Shown: one piece after another, positions 54,962 through 63,906 of the stretch | Layout of the letters: the number at the start of each line of letters is the position of its first letter | Numbering within the stretch: the stretch's first letter is position 1 | NCBI GenBank assembly: GCA_004173235.1 | Contig: SEAC01000002.1 | Coordinates: 62,001 to 126,000 of the forward strand | Length of the DNA: 64,000 nucleotides | From: Chitinophagaceae bacterium | Lineage (GTDB): Bacteria > Bacteroidota > Bacteroidia > Chitinophagales > Chitinophagaceae | Direction: 5' to 3' | Program-made: the position numbers and the translations under genes | The notes under the pieces: model-generated | Database searches by the model: none | What the model was told of the DNA's origin: nothing | What the model saw: only the letters and a program-made list of their open reading frames with translations

Positions 54962-56098
54962 TTAGGCCTGCTTTGGTTGCAGTATTTCGGGCAGGTGAAA
55001 TTTGTATCTATCTAAGAAGGCAGTTAGGATATTTGTAAACAGTTCCTTGGTGTCTTCAGTCATTTCTAAAGGTTCGTAGACTGAGTACGCTCCATGACTT
55101 AGTAGATTTAAAGCACGTTCGAATAGTATTTCGTCATCTACTCCATGGATACACTTTCCAAAGTCATTCAAACCAAAGAAAGATGCCGTTTTTTCAAGAA
55201 TACTTCGAAGCATATTAAAATGATAGGTCTTGATTGAGCCGCATTCCATCGCTGCTTTTAATTCTCCAAGCATTGCTACGTGGTGAAAATGGGGTGTGTC
55301 GTGCGTGTTGCGCAGGAGATAAGAGCCGTTCGCAGGCTTATGCAGGAAGTACTGTTTGTGCTTTTTGTTCTTCAGTTCATTGCAAAGAACATTGAAAAAT
55401 AGAATATGATGTGATGTTACAACTGCTTTAACGATTCCGTTCGCTTTTATAAGCATTTGGGCTAGATGGCTCGCAATAGCAATCACATTATTGTCATCTA
55501 ACGAAGAAACAGGATCATCTATATAGATAAATTTTACCCACTTATAAGAATCGTCTCGGTCTATTGCCAATTGGCAGACTGCGAGGAAAAGACACCAAAT
55601 GAAAAGGTTCTCTTCGCCCCGGGAAATTTTTATATTATCTCGCACCTCAGTGACTTCGCGCTTTTCTCCATCTATAAACTTTAACATACGCACGGAGCGT
55701 TGGAAGCTTATTTTTCGTTCTTCATAGTTGATAGTGAAATCGAAATCTGCGTAACGCTGCAAATGCGGGCGGATCCTAGTATCCATTTCCAGTTCCTTGA
55801 ATCCATCAAAAAAGCTAGATTCGCCATTGAATTCGAGAATTCGGTTAGCGTCTTCATTAAGATCGTTATCCCACGAGAAGAGGTCCTCAGTAAAAGCGTT
55901 GAAATAAAGTGTATCTGCGTCTCCATTGTTTTTTTTCTTTCCTCGGTCTTTGAATTCCATCGAGGCTCTCGTTTTGCCGGTTCCATTAAATGCATATAGC
56001 AAAACGAAATTATGGTCGTTGAGATCGTCGCGCATTCTTATCGCAAGCTTGGGCAAGTCTGAAACTTGATGGATTGAAGCGGTTGGTGTTTCGCTCAT
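54962..56098 (-). CDS. AAA ATPase in the type I locus, PrrC-like anticodon nuclease candidate
   Basis: 378 residues. Walker A is AFNGTGKT at 36-43, an ABC-like signature ISRGEE at 158-163, and Walker B IYIDDPVSSLD at 191-201, as in the AAA_13-type ATPases. In the C-terminal part, Arg298, Glu302 and His335 have nearly the same spacing as the catalytic Arg320, Glu324 and His356 of the E. coli anticodon nuclease PrrC (offsets 4 and 33 here, 4 and 32 there). PrrC is also encoded inside a type I locus and cuts tRNA-Lys when the restriction enzyme is inhibited. It starts on the A of the hsdS stop (TAATG). Catalytic assignment is inferred from spacing, not proven. Confidence 0.68.
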   Translation of the reverse strand: MSETPTASIHQVSDLPKLAIRMRDDLNDHNFVLLYAFNGTGKTRASMEFKDRGKKKNNGDADTLYFNAFTEDLFSWDNDLNEDANRILEFNGESSFFDGFKELEMDTRIRPHLQRYADFDFTINYEERKISFQRSVRMLKFIDGEKREVTEVRDNIKISRGEENLFIWCLFLAVCQLAIDRDDSYKWVKFIYIDDPVSSLDDNNVIAIASHLAQMLIKANGIVKAVVTSHHILFFNVLCNELKNKKHKQYFLHKPANGSYLLRNTHDTPHFHHVAMLGELKAAMECGSIKTYHFNMLRSILEKTASFFGLNDFGKCIHGVDDEILFERALNLLSHGAYSVYEPLEMTEDTKELFTNILTAFLDRYKFHLPEILQPKQA

Positions 56099-57291
56099 TA
56101 TTTTTCACTGTTAGTTTCTGGAAACAGGCTCTGCATCAACCCTTTTTTATAAAGTTTGAGGGATTCGATCGTTTGGGTTTGCATGGCTATGGTCTCGTCG
56201 AGGGAAGAAAGGCTAGCGGCGATTTTCTGCTGCTCAACCTTATTAGGTGGAACAAATAACTCAACCTGATTTAAGCTATCGACAGAAAGGCCAGGTTGTG
56301 CCTGCCCAGTTGCATATTGATTAAGATTGAGGTGCACTAACACAAAATACAGCCAATTAGTGTCGATATTATCATACGGATAGACAACAACGGCATGCTC
56401 AGTTGCGTGGAAATTACCGGTTGCGAACGTAACATTCCCACACAAAGCTCCTTGTCGGCCGATTAGCGAGTAAGTACCTGAATGGTTATATGACCTTGTA
56501 AAACCACGAAGACCGTTTCCTCCATAACAGGGAAAAGAATTAGCCGTTTGTTCTTCCATGATTTCAGATGCACTAACAAACTTTCCAGCCTTCAAATTGC
56601 AAACCTGCGCAAGTGTCCTTTCCTCCCATTCCCCCGCAAACCCCTCAAACCGCACCCGCGGCACCGTTTTGCCCTCCACTGGGAAAAGAGCCCGCATCAG
56701 CCCTTTCTTATGCACCTTCAGCGCCTCCATCTTTTGCACTTCGGCGGCGATCAATTCGTCAAGGGAAGAAAAGCAGGCGGCGATTTTTTGTTGTTCGGCA
56801 GGTGAGGGTTTGGGAAGAGACAATTCTGAGAATTGTTTGTAGCTAATCATCTTGCCATCGCGGAGACCTTCAAGATTCTTATTAAGTTCCTTGATGAACT
56901 GGGCGGTTTTGAAGTAATGTTTAAAGAAGTCGTTGACTGCTGCGCTGCTTTTTTTTCTTAGGATGACATATGCGGGACTACACAAGCCTTTATATTTCGA
57001 AAATTCGATACCACCTTGAAATGATCTGAGGCTAATAATGAAATCTCCAACTTCTACGACCTTATAGCTTTCCACACTCTTTTCCGTCACCGAAACATGA
57101 TAGTCGATAAGTTCTCTTGGGATAGCACCATATTCTTGTGTAATCGCAAGAATGGGTAAATCCGAATTATGTGATCTGTTGGCTATTTGATCAAAAAGGT
57201 CATCTCCTTTTAACCAATTCCAAAATGGCGATGTCCGGAATTCCGGAAACCTCAATTCTGGCATCAATCTGTTCAATTCTTGATCACTCAT
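56098..57291 (-). CDS. hsdS: Type I restriction-modification specificity subunit HsdS
   Basis: 397 residues with the two-half HsdS layout: target recognition domain 1 (about 15-165), conserved spacer helix with EQQKIAACFSSLDELIA and ALKVHKKGLMRALFP, target recognition domain 2 (about 215-345), and a second conserved helix EQQKIAASLSSLDETIA with KLYKKGLMQSLFP. The two conserved regions are near-repeats and set the distance between the half-sites of a split recognition sequence. It overlaps hsdR by eight bases and shares one base with the ATPase gene. Its AT-richness suggests exchange of recognition domains by recombination. Confidence 0.9.
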   Translation of the reverse strand: MSDQELNRLMPELRFPEFRTSPFWNWLKGDDLFDQIANRSHNSDLPILAITQEYGAIPRELIDYHVSVTEKSVESYKVVEVGDFIISLRSFQGGIEFSKYKGLCSPAYVILRKKSSAAVNDFFKHYFKTAQFIKELNKNLEGLRDGKMISYKQFSELSLPKPSPAEQQKIAACFSSLDELIAAEVQKMEALKVHKKGLMRALFPVEGKTVPRVRFEGFAGEWEERTLAQVCNLKAGKFVSASEIMEEQTANSFPCYGGNGLRGFTRSYNHSGTYSLIGRQGALCGNVTFATGNFHATEHAVVVYPYDNIDTNWLYFVLVHLNLNQYATGQAQPGLSVDSLNQVELFVPPNKVEQQKIAASLSSLDETIAMQTQTIESLKLYKKGLMQSLFPETNSEK

Positions 57292-60241
57292 ACGATTTCA
57301 ACCCGGCGATCTCCCGGCGGCCGGCCCGTTTCTTTAAAATCGGAATCAGTTCCTGCATCAGGGCCAGCTCTTTCTGTGTGCGCGCCTTCCAACCCAGGTC
57401 GAGTGGAGCCAGTAGCTCTGTGAGCTGCGCGCCGTCGAACACCATCCGTTCGAGGGTGGCATTGATGAAGGCCTGCAGGCTCAAGGCTTCGAGGCCGGCT
57501 TGCGCCGCTACTTGGTTAATGGCCTCCGTATATTTTTCGGACTTGAAGCGCCCGTATCCTTCGCGGATGGCTTCCTCGCTCAATCCCTGGCCGGGCTGCA
57601 ACGTATCGATATAGGCCACAATGTCGTCGCGCTCCTCCATTAGGTTGGCGCTGGAGCTGAGCAGGTTGATCAGGTCTTCACGCGTCATCTTCTGCTTCTT
57701 CGGTCCCTGTGCGCTCCAGGCGGCAATGAGCCCCATGATGTAGTCGTAGTCGATAAGGGCTGACGCAAAAAGCACGAACTCAAAATCGAGTTGGTTCAAA
57801 TTTTCATCAACCGGCCCATCCTTTTTTTCCTGTTTTTCACGAAGGCGCTTCGCTGTTTCGATGTAAGCACTGCGGAAGGAGCGGAGCTCGTTGCCGGGCA
57901 GGATGGCGTCGATGGCTGCCTTGTCTGCTTCCGACAGGTCGGTGTATTGGTCCAGTTGCGTTTTGAGGCGCTGCACTTCCTTAAAGCGGTTGATGAAATC
58001 GGCCCGGGCGGCGTCGCCCTTCAGGTTGGCCACTTCCTCCGGTGCGTAGGTAAGGCCGTGCCCTTCCATCATTTTTGCCAGTTCGGCCACGGCGCCGGAA
58101 TAAGCTTGCAGCACCACCGGTGCGGGTTCCACCAGCCAGATCTCGCGGGCACGGGCGCCGGACTCGCCAGAAAAGAGCTTGATGGCCGCATCCACTGCCT
58201 CTTTCTGTTTCCGGAAGTCGAGCACGTTGCCATAAGGCTTCGTGTCGTTCAGCACGCGGTTGGTGCGGCTAAAGGCCTGGATGAGGCCGTGGTGCTTCAG
58301 GTTCTTGTCTACGTACAGGGTGTTGAGGTACTTCGCATCGAAGCCCGTAAGCAACATATCCACCACGATCACGACGTCTATCTTTTTCGCGCGCGGGTAA
58401 TCGCTGTTGGAGTACTGCTGGTCTTTGATGCGCTTTTGAACGTCTTTATAATAGAGGTCAAAGTCGGCGAGGCGATGCGCCGTGCCGTACTGGCGGTTGT
58501 AGTCATCGAGGATGCTCTTCAGCGCGGCCTTCTTGCCTTCAGGGTCCACCTGGTTGTCCAGCTGCTCCTGCGGCAGGTCTTCCTGCAACTGCTGCACGTC
58601 CCTGTTGCCTTCGGCAGGAGGTGAAAAAACGCAGGCTACATTAAGAGGTACGTACCCTTCCTCTTCGTCCTTTCGCTTCTGCTGAAGCTGCTGAAACAAG
58701 CCGTAGTATTCGATGGCTTCGCTGATGGAAGCCGTTGCAAGAATGGCATTGAAGCGCCGCTCATGGGTGGCATCTTCGTGCTTGTTCAGGATGTGGTGTA
58801 CTACGCCAACCCGGTGCGTCCAGCTGCCCATTCTCACTGCTCCATCGGGTTTGTAGTAATCCACATGAAAGCGCAATACGTTTCGGTCTTCGATGGCGTG
58901 GGTGATGGTGTAGCGATGCAGGCATTTTTGGAAAATGTCTTGCGTGGTCTTCCAGCTTTCCTCCTGTCCGCGCACTTGGGTATTTATAGCGTTTTCTTCG
59001 AATATCGGCGTTCCGGTAAAGCCGAACAATTGCGCTTTTGGAAAGAACTCCTTGATGGCCTTGTGGTTTTCGCCGAACTGCGAGCGATGGCATTCGTCGA
59101 AGATGAACACTACCCGTTTCTTACACAGCGACTCCAGGCGTTCTTTGTAGTTTCGTGGGTTGGAAGGGTCGAGCGCCAGCCCAAGCTTCTGGATCGTAGT
59201 GACGATCACCTTGTTGGCATAGTCTTCCGACAGGAGGCGCTCAACGAGCGCATCGGTGTTGGTGTTCTCTTCCACGCAATTGGGTTGGAATTTGTTGAAC
59301 TCTTCGCGCGTTTGGCGGTCGAGGTCTTTACGGTCCACAACAAAAAGGCATTTCTCCACGTTGGGGTCTTCCTTCAGCAAGGTGGAAGCCTTGAACGAAG
59401 TAAGGGTTTTGCCGCTGCCCGTGGTATGCCAGATGTAGCCGTTGCCCCGGTTCTCTTCAATGCAACGCATGATTTCTTTTACGGCATAGATCTGGTAGGG
59501 ACGCATCACCAGCAGCTTCTGTTCGCTTTCTACCAACACCATGTACCGGCTGATCATTTGGGCGAGAGTGCATTTGGAGAGGAATTTCTCAGCGAAGTCG
59601 TCGAGGTGCGTGATTTTCTTATTGTCTTCCGCGGCTAACTGGTAGACAGGCAGAAACTGTTCGTCCGCACTGAAGTTGAAGTGCTGTGCGCGGTTGTTGG
59701 CGAAGTAGTAGGTGTTGCTGCGGTTGCTTACGACGAACAGTTGCACGAAACAAAGCAAGGAGTTAGTATAGCCGTTGCCCGGGTCGCTTTTGTAGTCGAC
59801 GATCTGCTGCATAGCGCGGCGGGGGCTTACTTCCAGGGTTTTGAGTTCGGTCTGAAGCACGGGAATCCCGTTCATCAACAGCAGCACGTCGTAACGATGG
59901 TGGCTGCTGTTCGTATTCATCCGCAGCTGGTTCACTACCTCGAAGTCGTTCTTGCACCAGTCTTTGATATTGACGAGGGTATATTGGAGAGGCGTGCCAT
60001 CTTCGCGAATAAAAGTATTGCGCTGGCGTAGCAGCTTGGCTGCACCAAAGGGATCGGGGGTAATGATTTCATCCCGCAGGCGGCTGAATTCGGCGTCGGT
60101 CAGTTTGACCCGGTTCAGCTCCTGGAATTTGTTGCGGAAATTCGATTCAAGAGTGGTCCGGTCGCGGATGTCGGGGCGAACAGTGTATTTAAGGCCGTCA
60201 AGTTTCTCGATGAGGAGGCGTTCGATTTGGGATTCTTTCAT
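57284..60241 (-). CDS. hsdR: Type I restriction endonuclease subunit HsdR
   Basis: 985 residues from the ATG at 60241. The N-terminal PD-(D/E)XK nuclease is visible as RYDVLLL and QTELK (about D118, E132, K134). The translocase has Walker A TTGSGKT at about 273-279, the DEAD-like FIFDECHRS, and FGFTGTPI as motif III, then helicase lobe motifs including LLTGFDAKYLNTLYVDKN and QAFSRTNRV. The C-terminal helical domain binds M2S. It cuts unmodified DNA after translocation. First gene of the minus-strand operon, divergent from the PD-(D/E)XK gene at 60356. Confidence 0.92.
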   Translation of the reverse strand: MKESQIERLLIEKLDGLKYTVRPDIRDRTTLESNFRNKFQELNRVKLTDAEFSRLRDEIITPDPFGAAKLLRQRNTFIREDGTPLQYTLVNIKDWCKNDFEVVNQLRMNTNSSHHRYDVLLLMNGIPVLQTELKTLEVSPRRAMQQIVDYKSDPGNGYTNSLLCFVQLFVVSNRSNTYYFANNRAQHFNFSADEQFLPVYQLAAEDNKKITHLDDFAEKFLSKCTLAQMISRYMVLVESEQKLLVMRPYQIYAVKEIMRCIEENRGNGYIWHTTGSGKTLTSFKASTLLKEDPNVEKCLFVVDRKDLDRQTREEFNKFQPNCVEENTNTDALVERLLSEDYANKVIVTTIQKLGLALDPSNPRNYKERLESLCKKRVVFIFDECHRSQFGENHKAIKEFFPKAQLFGFTGTPIFEENAINTQVRGQEESWKTTQDIFQKCLHRYTITHAIEDRNVLRFHVDYYKPDGAVRMGSWTHRVGVVHHILNKHEDATHERRFNAILATASISEAIEYYGLFQQLQQKRKDEEEGYVPLNVACVFSPPAEGNRDVQQLQEDLPQEQLDNQVDPEGKKAALKSILDDYNRQYGTAHRLADFDLYYKDVQKRIKDQQYSNSDYPRAKKIDVVIVVDMLLTGFDAKYLNTLYVDKNLKHHGLIQAFSRTNRVLNDTKPYGNVLDFRKQKEAVDAAIKLFSGESGARAREIWLVEPAPVVLQAYSGAVAELAKMMEGHGLTYAPEEVANLKGDAARADFINRFKEVQRLKTQLDQYTDLSEADKAAIDAILPGNELRSFRSAYIETAKRLREKQEKKDGPVDENLNQLDFEFVLFASALIDYDYIMGLIAAWSAQGPKKQKMTREDLINLLSSSANLMEERDDIVAYIDTLQPGQGLSEEAIREGYGRFKSEKYTEAINQVAAQAGLEALSLQAFINATLERMVFDGAQLTELLAPLDLGWKARTQKELALMQELIPILKKRAGRREIAGLKSYE

Positions 60242-60355
60242 CACGGTTGGTTTGGCGAGGTATGCGGCACAAATTACGTTTTTCCAACAGCAAATAATCT
60301 TACGCTAAGTTTAAGTTTTAGCTGCAAGGTGGCAGCTTTTCTTATCTTTCGGCGC

Positions 60356-61081
60356 ATGCTCCATTACCTAAGCCACAACAAATGCGGAAGAAGAATACAA
60401 GTAGGCGAACACGTCTATAGTATGGGCCGCCTGTTCAAAACGGAAGAGGATAGTTTCACATCTTCCATATTTGAATTGCTCACCTATTTGCCTAAAGACA
60501 TTCTATGGGAAGTGTTAACAGCAGCAAGTTCTGTTTATCATGAGCAGCATCTACCTGCTAAACCAAGCCCCCTTCTATCGTTTGAATTTTGGCCCCACTG
60601 GAATCCGGATAGTACCGAAAACGTGAACTTTGTCGAGCCAGACCTTCTTCTTGAGTTCGAGGATTATCACATAATTGTGGAAGCCAAGCGTGACGACTTT
60701 GGTGAAACGCAGTGGCGTGGTCAGTGGGAAAAGGAGGTCACCAGTTATTGCAACCAGTATCAGGAGACTTTTCGCAAAGACGTTTATCTTTTGGCCGTAG
60801 CCGGATTGCGCCCAGGGCAGGAGCGCCAACAAGCAATCAAAGTGGACGTTTTAGAAAGATTTGTGCCAGTTTCCTTTACCCGGTGGAAAGACATACGCAA
60901 CGTGGTGCTGGAAATAACTGCGCGAGTGGCAAAAGAGCCAATCTCGGTATATTCGGGGGTGTTGCATGTATTGAATAGCCTCCTCCTTGCTTTTCGGGTT
61001 CACGGTTTCTCGTCAGCGCTTTTACTCAATACTCTGCCACAGAGCTATCAAATTAATTACACAAACCTTCCGCGACTTTAG
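60356..61081 (+). CDS. PD-(D/E)XK nuclease superfamily protein
   Basis: 241 residues if the ATG at 60356 is used; a TATCTTTC box stands five bases before it. An ATG at 60422 is an alternative giving 219 residues from MGRLFKTEEDSF. The nuclease core is EPDLLLEFEDYHIIVEAKRD, with the first Asp and the ExK pair of PD-(D/E)XK folds. The DFGETQWRGQWEKEVTSYC segment resembles restriction endonucleases. It probably cleaves DNA in a defence or repair setting. It is divergent from hsdR with about 110 bases between starts and may form a unit with the next two genes on this strand. Confidence 0.7.
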   Translation: MLHYLSHNKCGRRIQVGEHVYSMGRLFKTEEDSFTSSIFELLTYLPKDILWEVLTAASSVYHEQHLPAKPSPLLSFEFWPHWNPDSTENVNFVEPDLLLEFEDYHIIVEAKRDDFGETQWRGQWEKEVTSYCNQYQETFRKDVYLLAVAGLRPGQERQQAIKVDVLERFVPVSFTRWKDIRNVVLEITARVAKEPISVYSGVLHVLNSLLLAFRVHGFSSALLLNTLPQSYQINYTNLPRL

Positions 61082-61112
61082 AAGTTTTCATTTAAATCGT
61101 AAACCGACTACT

Positions 61113-61718
61113 ATGTCAGCACTTTCAAGCGAACAATTCGACGCCACTTTGGTCGATGTTCGAAAAGCATACCGTCTTCTGTATTCCTATCAGCGTCGAG
61201 TTATGGACACAATCCAGCTAATCGGAGAAAAGTTTGATCGTTACGAGCCTTTGGGATTTCCCTTGTTTTCCGGGATGGCACCCCGAGAAGGCGGGAAGGT
61301 AAACTTTGATAGTTGGGCCTGGGACTGGCTTCCAATGTATTGTTACGAGTTTTATTTCGGCAAGGCTGTAATCGGTAGTGATGAGTACGATTTTGCCATT
61401 TCGATTTATTCCGACTCCGGCTGGGAAGACAATTTGGGCGAGCATGATCAAACCGAGGTTGAAAATTTTGCAGTTCCCGAAAAGAGTGGGAGTTGGATTT
61501 ACATGTATGTTGGTAGGAACATGTGGAAGCCAAAATCGTTCGAGGATGATTGGAGTAGTGCTACTTCGGACGAGTTCCAGGAGCAAAGTGAGACTGGGAA
61601 ATTCATATCGAGGCGCTTACCCTTGTCTGAATTGATGACCGAGGACGCTATTGTTGTTGCCGTAGATTCATTCAAGGCGTATTGTATCAGGCAAGGCATG
61701 GGCGATTTATTCGATTAA
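61113..61718 (+). CDS. Hypothetical island protein
   Basis: 201 residues, start MSALSSEQFD; 31 bases after the PD-(D/E)XK gene. It has a helical N terminus (VRKAYRLLYSYQRRVMDTIQLI) and an aromatic-rich beta part (WAWDWLPMYCYEFYF, YDFAISIYSDSGWED). No known domain or catalytic signature recognised. Adjacency suggests it is a partner of the nuclease, possibly an immunity or regulatory factor; this is only inference. AT-rich like its neighbours. Confidence 0.62.
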   Translation: MSALSSEQFDATLVDVRKAYRLLYSYQRRVMDTIQLIGEKFDRYEPLGFPLFSGMAPREGGKVNFDSWAWDWLPMYCYEFYFGKAVIGSDEYDFAISIYSDSGWEDNLGEHDQTEVENFAVPEKSGSWIYMYVGRNMWKPKSFEDDWSSATSDEFQEQSETGKFISRRLPLSELMTEDAIVVAVDSFKAYCIRQGMGDLFD

Positions 61719-61767
61719 CAACACCCTCTGAATTTCTAGTTTATCTAATTCGAAAAGAAGGCAGTTT

Positions 61768-62403
61768 ATGGCAACTAAGGTGACCTTTAAAGTAAATTCT
61801 ACAGCCGTCCTTATTATCGGAGCGTTAATATTATTTTACCTCTACCTCGAAAATCTCAAATCGAAAGAGAAAATTCGCGAGCTGCAAGAGGATAAGTTGA
61901 AATTAATGCTTGATGCGCTGAAGAATAATGACAGTCTTTCGGATGAACTTCGCCGTCAATTTTCTAAACTGATTGTTAGCTTTCAAAAAGTTGATAATAC
62001 GGTGTCAAATGAGCTTATGCAAGCCCTTCAACTTTATCAGATAGGACAGGTTGAGAATGCGATTGAAGATTTGGTGAAAATCATGGAACACTTGCTAAAG
62101 AAGCATTACGAGCACAGCGATGGTTTCAAAGCTTGGCTAAAAGAACAAAAGAAGCGGTTTGATCTTCACGGTATGTTGGGTTTTTGTAAACATGAGAAAA
62201 AGATTAATGATGTTGAGTATAACTTTTTCCTTGCAATCAAAGCCATTCGTAACAAAGAAGATCATGAGGTCGATTATCAAATAGATCCGTTTCTGGGTGC
62301 GAGTGGCCTGATCGCTGGAATCGGAGCGATTTTCAAGCTGGCAACGTTAGTCTACCCTTCAGATAACGACATTGCTCTTCTGCCTACAACCGTTGGCCTT
62401 TAA
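61768..62403 (+). CDS. Membrane-anchored HEPN-like protein
   Basis: 211 residues. One N-terminal membrane helix (AVLIIGALILFYLYL, about 13-28) is followed by a coiled coil (SKEKIRELQEDKLKLMLDAL) and a helical domain of about 100 residues that ends with RNKEDH (Arg161 to His166), the R-x4-H signature of HEPN ribonucleases. A further hydrophobic segment lies at 176-196. HEPN proteins act as RNases in toxin-antitoxin and abortive infection systems. The position within a defence island fits such a role. RNase activity is inferred from motif and context, and the fold is not verified. Confidence 0.6.
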   Translation: MATKVTFKVNSTAVLIIGALILFYLYLENLKSKEKIRELQEDKLKLMLDALKNNDSLSDELRRQFSKLIVSFQKVDNTVSNELMQALQLYQIGQVENAIEDLVKIMEHLLKKHYEHSDGFKAWLKEQKKRFDLHGMLGFCKHEKKINDVEYNFFLAIKAIRNKEDHEVDYQIDPFLGASGLIAGIGAIFKLATLVYPSDNDIALLPTTVGL

Positions 62404-62416
62404 CTGTTGTTCCAGT

Positions 62417-63340
62417 ATGAAAGAACAGATCCCCGACTTCCAGAAAATAATGTACCCGGCCTTGAGCACGCTTGGTAATGGTGCTCCATTTACCGCACAG
62501 GAGCTAATTGGCCACCTGGCCAAGCACTTCCAGCTCACAGATGCGCACCTCGCAATCATGGTGCCTAGTGGGCAGCAGCCACTCTTTAAGAACCGCGTGA
62601 CCTGGGCGGTGACCTACCTGAAGAAGGCGGGTTTGCTGAAAGCGATAAAGCGCGGCGTGTACCAGATCACTGAAGCAGGCGCTGCCATCTTGAAGCAGAA
62701 CATAAACTACATTAACCTGGCTTACCTCGAACGGTTCGATGCGTATAAAGAATGGACAGGTTCCTTCGGCAAGCCGGAAGAAGCGACGACGCCCGAGGAG
62801 AAGGTCATCGTAAGCGAAACGCCCGAAGAACTGATAGGAGAGAGCCTTGCCCGCGTCCACGCCTCCATCGCCGCCGACCTCCTCGAAACCCTGAAACAAA
62901 AAACCCCCGCCCAATTCGAAAAGTTCGTGCTGCTGCTCCTGCAAGGCATGGGCTATGGGATGATGGAAGAAAAAGCATACGAGGTGGTTGGGCAGTCGGG
63001 CGACTTTGGTATTGATGGCATCATCTACCAGGACAAGCTCGGCATCGACCGCATCTATGTGCAGGCCAAGAAGTGGAACGATAATAAAGTGCAGTCGAAA
63101 GAGATCCGCGACTTCATCGGCTCATTGAGTTTGCGGGGCACCAACAAAGGCGTGTTCATCACTACCTCGCGGTTCACCGACGATGCGTTGAAGACCGCCA
63201 AGATGAACCCGCAGAATACGATCATACTCATCGACGGCCCCAAGCTCGCCGACTTCGCCATCCAGTTCAATGTGGGCGTGCAGGTGAAAAAGCAGTATGA
63301 ACTGAAAGACCTTGACCAGGATTTCTTTGACGAGCTGTAA
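62417..63340 (+). CDS. mrr: Mrr-type restriction endonuclease
   Basis: 307 residues, start MKEQIPDFQKI. The N-terminal winged-helix Mrr_N domain (about 1-95; AVTYLKKAGLLKAIKRGVYQIT) is followed by the Mrr catalytic domain. The PD-(D/E)XK core is QSGDFGIDGIIYQDKLGIDRIYVQAKKW, with Asp and QAK. Mrr is a type IV enzyme that cuts methylated DNA and can be provoked by foreign methyltransferases. Its GC-rich codons contrast with the three AT-rich genes upstream, so it may have arrived separately. Confidence 0.87.
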   Translation: MKEQIPDFQKIMYPALSTLGNGAPFTAQELIGHLAKHFQLTDAHLAIMVPSGQQPLFKNRVTWAVTYLKKAGLLKAIKRGVYQITEAGAAILKQNINYINLAYLERFDAYKEWTGSFGKPEEATTPEEKVIVSETPEELIGESLARVHASIAADLLETLKQKTPAQFEKFVLLLLQGMGYGMMEEKAYEVVGQSGDFGIDGIIYQDKLGIDRIYVQAKKWNDNKVQSKEIRDFIGSLSLRGTNKGVFITTSRFTDDALKTAKMNPQNTIILIDGPKLADFAIQFNVGVQVKKQYELKDLDQDFFDEL

Positions 63341-63364
63341 GAGCATTGCTCATGAGATATCGTT

Positions 63365-63554
63365 CTAGGAATTCATCCTCCTTGCCAGCGCCTGCTCACT
63401 CCGCTCCAACGCCCGCACTTCTTCCTCCGGTAACGACTTCCGCCGTTCCAGTTCATTTGCACGCGCCCACGCGAAAAACTCGCGCTCTTTCCCGTGGATC
63501 GGCCCCCCCTTTGGGGTCCAGGTATGGGTTCAGCATAGGGTCTTGATATTCCAT
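63365..63554 (-). pseudogene. Small gene frameshifted at a seven-base G tract
   Basis: On the minus strand an ATG at 63554 opens MEYQDPMLNPYLDPKGG. If one G is removed from the seven-base G run (63503-63509 on plus is C) the frame continues as PIHGKEREFFAWARANELERR to EQALARRMNS and stops at 63365, giving 62 residues of highly charged helical protein. As written the frame breaks. Either a sequencing error in a homopolymer or a phase-variable switch. Confidence 0.55.
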
Positions 63555-63675
63555 GAATTCAATTTAAGAAATTCTGGAGGACCGCCCTCGTGTTTGCCGT
63601 TTGAAGTCGTTCGACGGGAGTTTATTGAGTGAACAGGCAATTCACTTCGGGCTGGTTACCCTGCCATCCCGTCGC

Positions 63676-63906
63676 CTTACAACGCTATTTTGTCATTTTA
63701 AACCGTCATTAAGTTCACTTACAACACGCTCCAGTCTTCTTACAACATGATTCTGTTTCCTTACATCGCTATCCAACCTTCTTACAACGCCATTCTGTTC
63801 CCTTACCACGCTATTCAGTCAGCTTACATCACCATTAAGCCGCCTTACACCGCTATCCACCTCCCGCACATCGGTCCAAAATATTTTTACAAGCCTATTC
63901 AGGCCC
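63676..63906. repeat. Diverged 21-bp tandem array (CTTACAnCGCTATTC type)
   Basis: The core CTTAC or a close variant recurs at 63718, 63739, 63760, 63781, 63802, 63823 and 63844, with weaker units at 63676, 63865 and 63886; the spacing is exactly 21 bases. In one frame it reads as a heptad such as FPYIAIQ, PSYNAIL, FPYHAIQ. An upstream unit contains an in-frame stop, so coding is doubtful. It may instead be a DNA-level repeat in phase with two helical turns. No gene was found in the last 400 bases. Confidence 0.7.

Noticed and set aside
53598..54965. A 455-codon plus-strand open frame opposite hsdM
   Set aside because: It is an antisense shadow of HsdM, whose motifs (DFACGSGS, NPPF) are unequivocal.
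63676..63906. A CRISPR array at the right end
   Set aside because: The 21-base units are contiguous and diverged, with no constant repeat and unique spacer alternation, and no cas gene is present.
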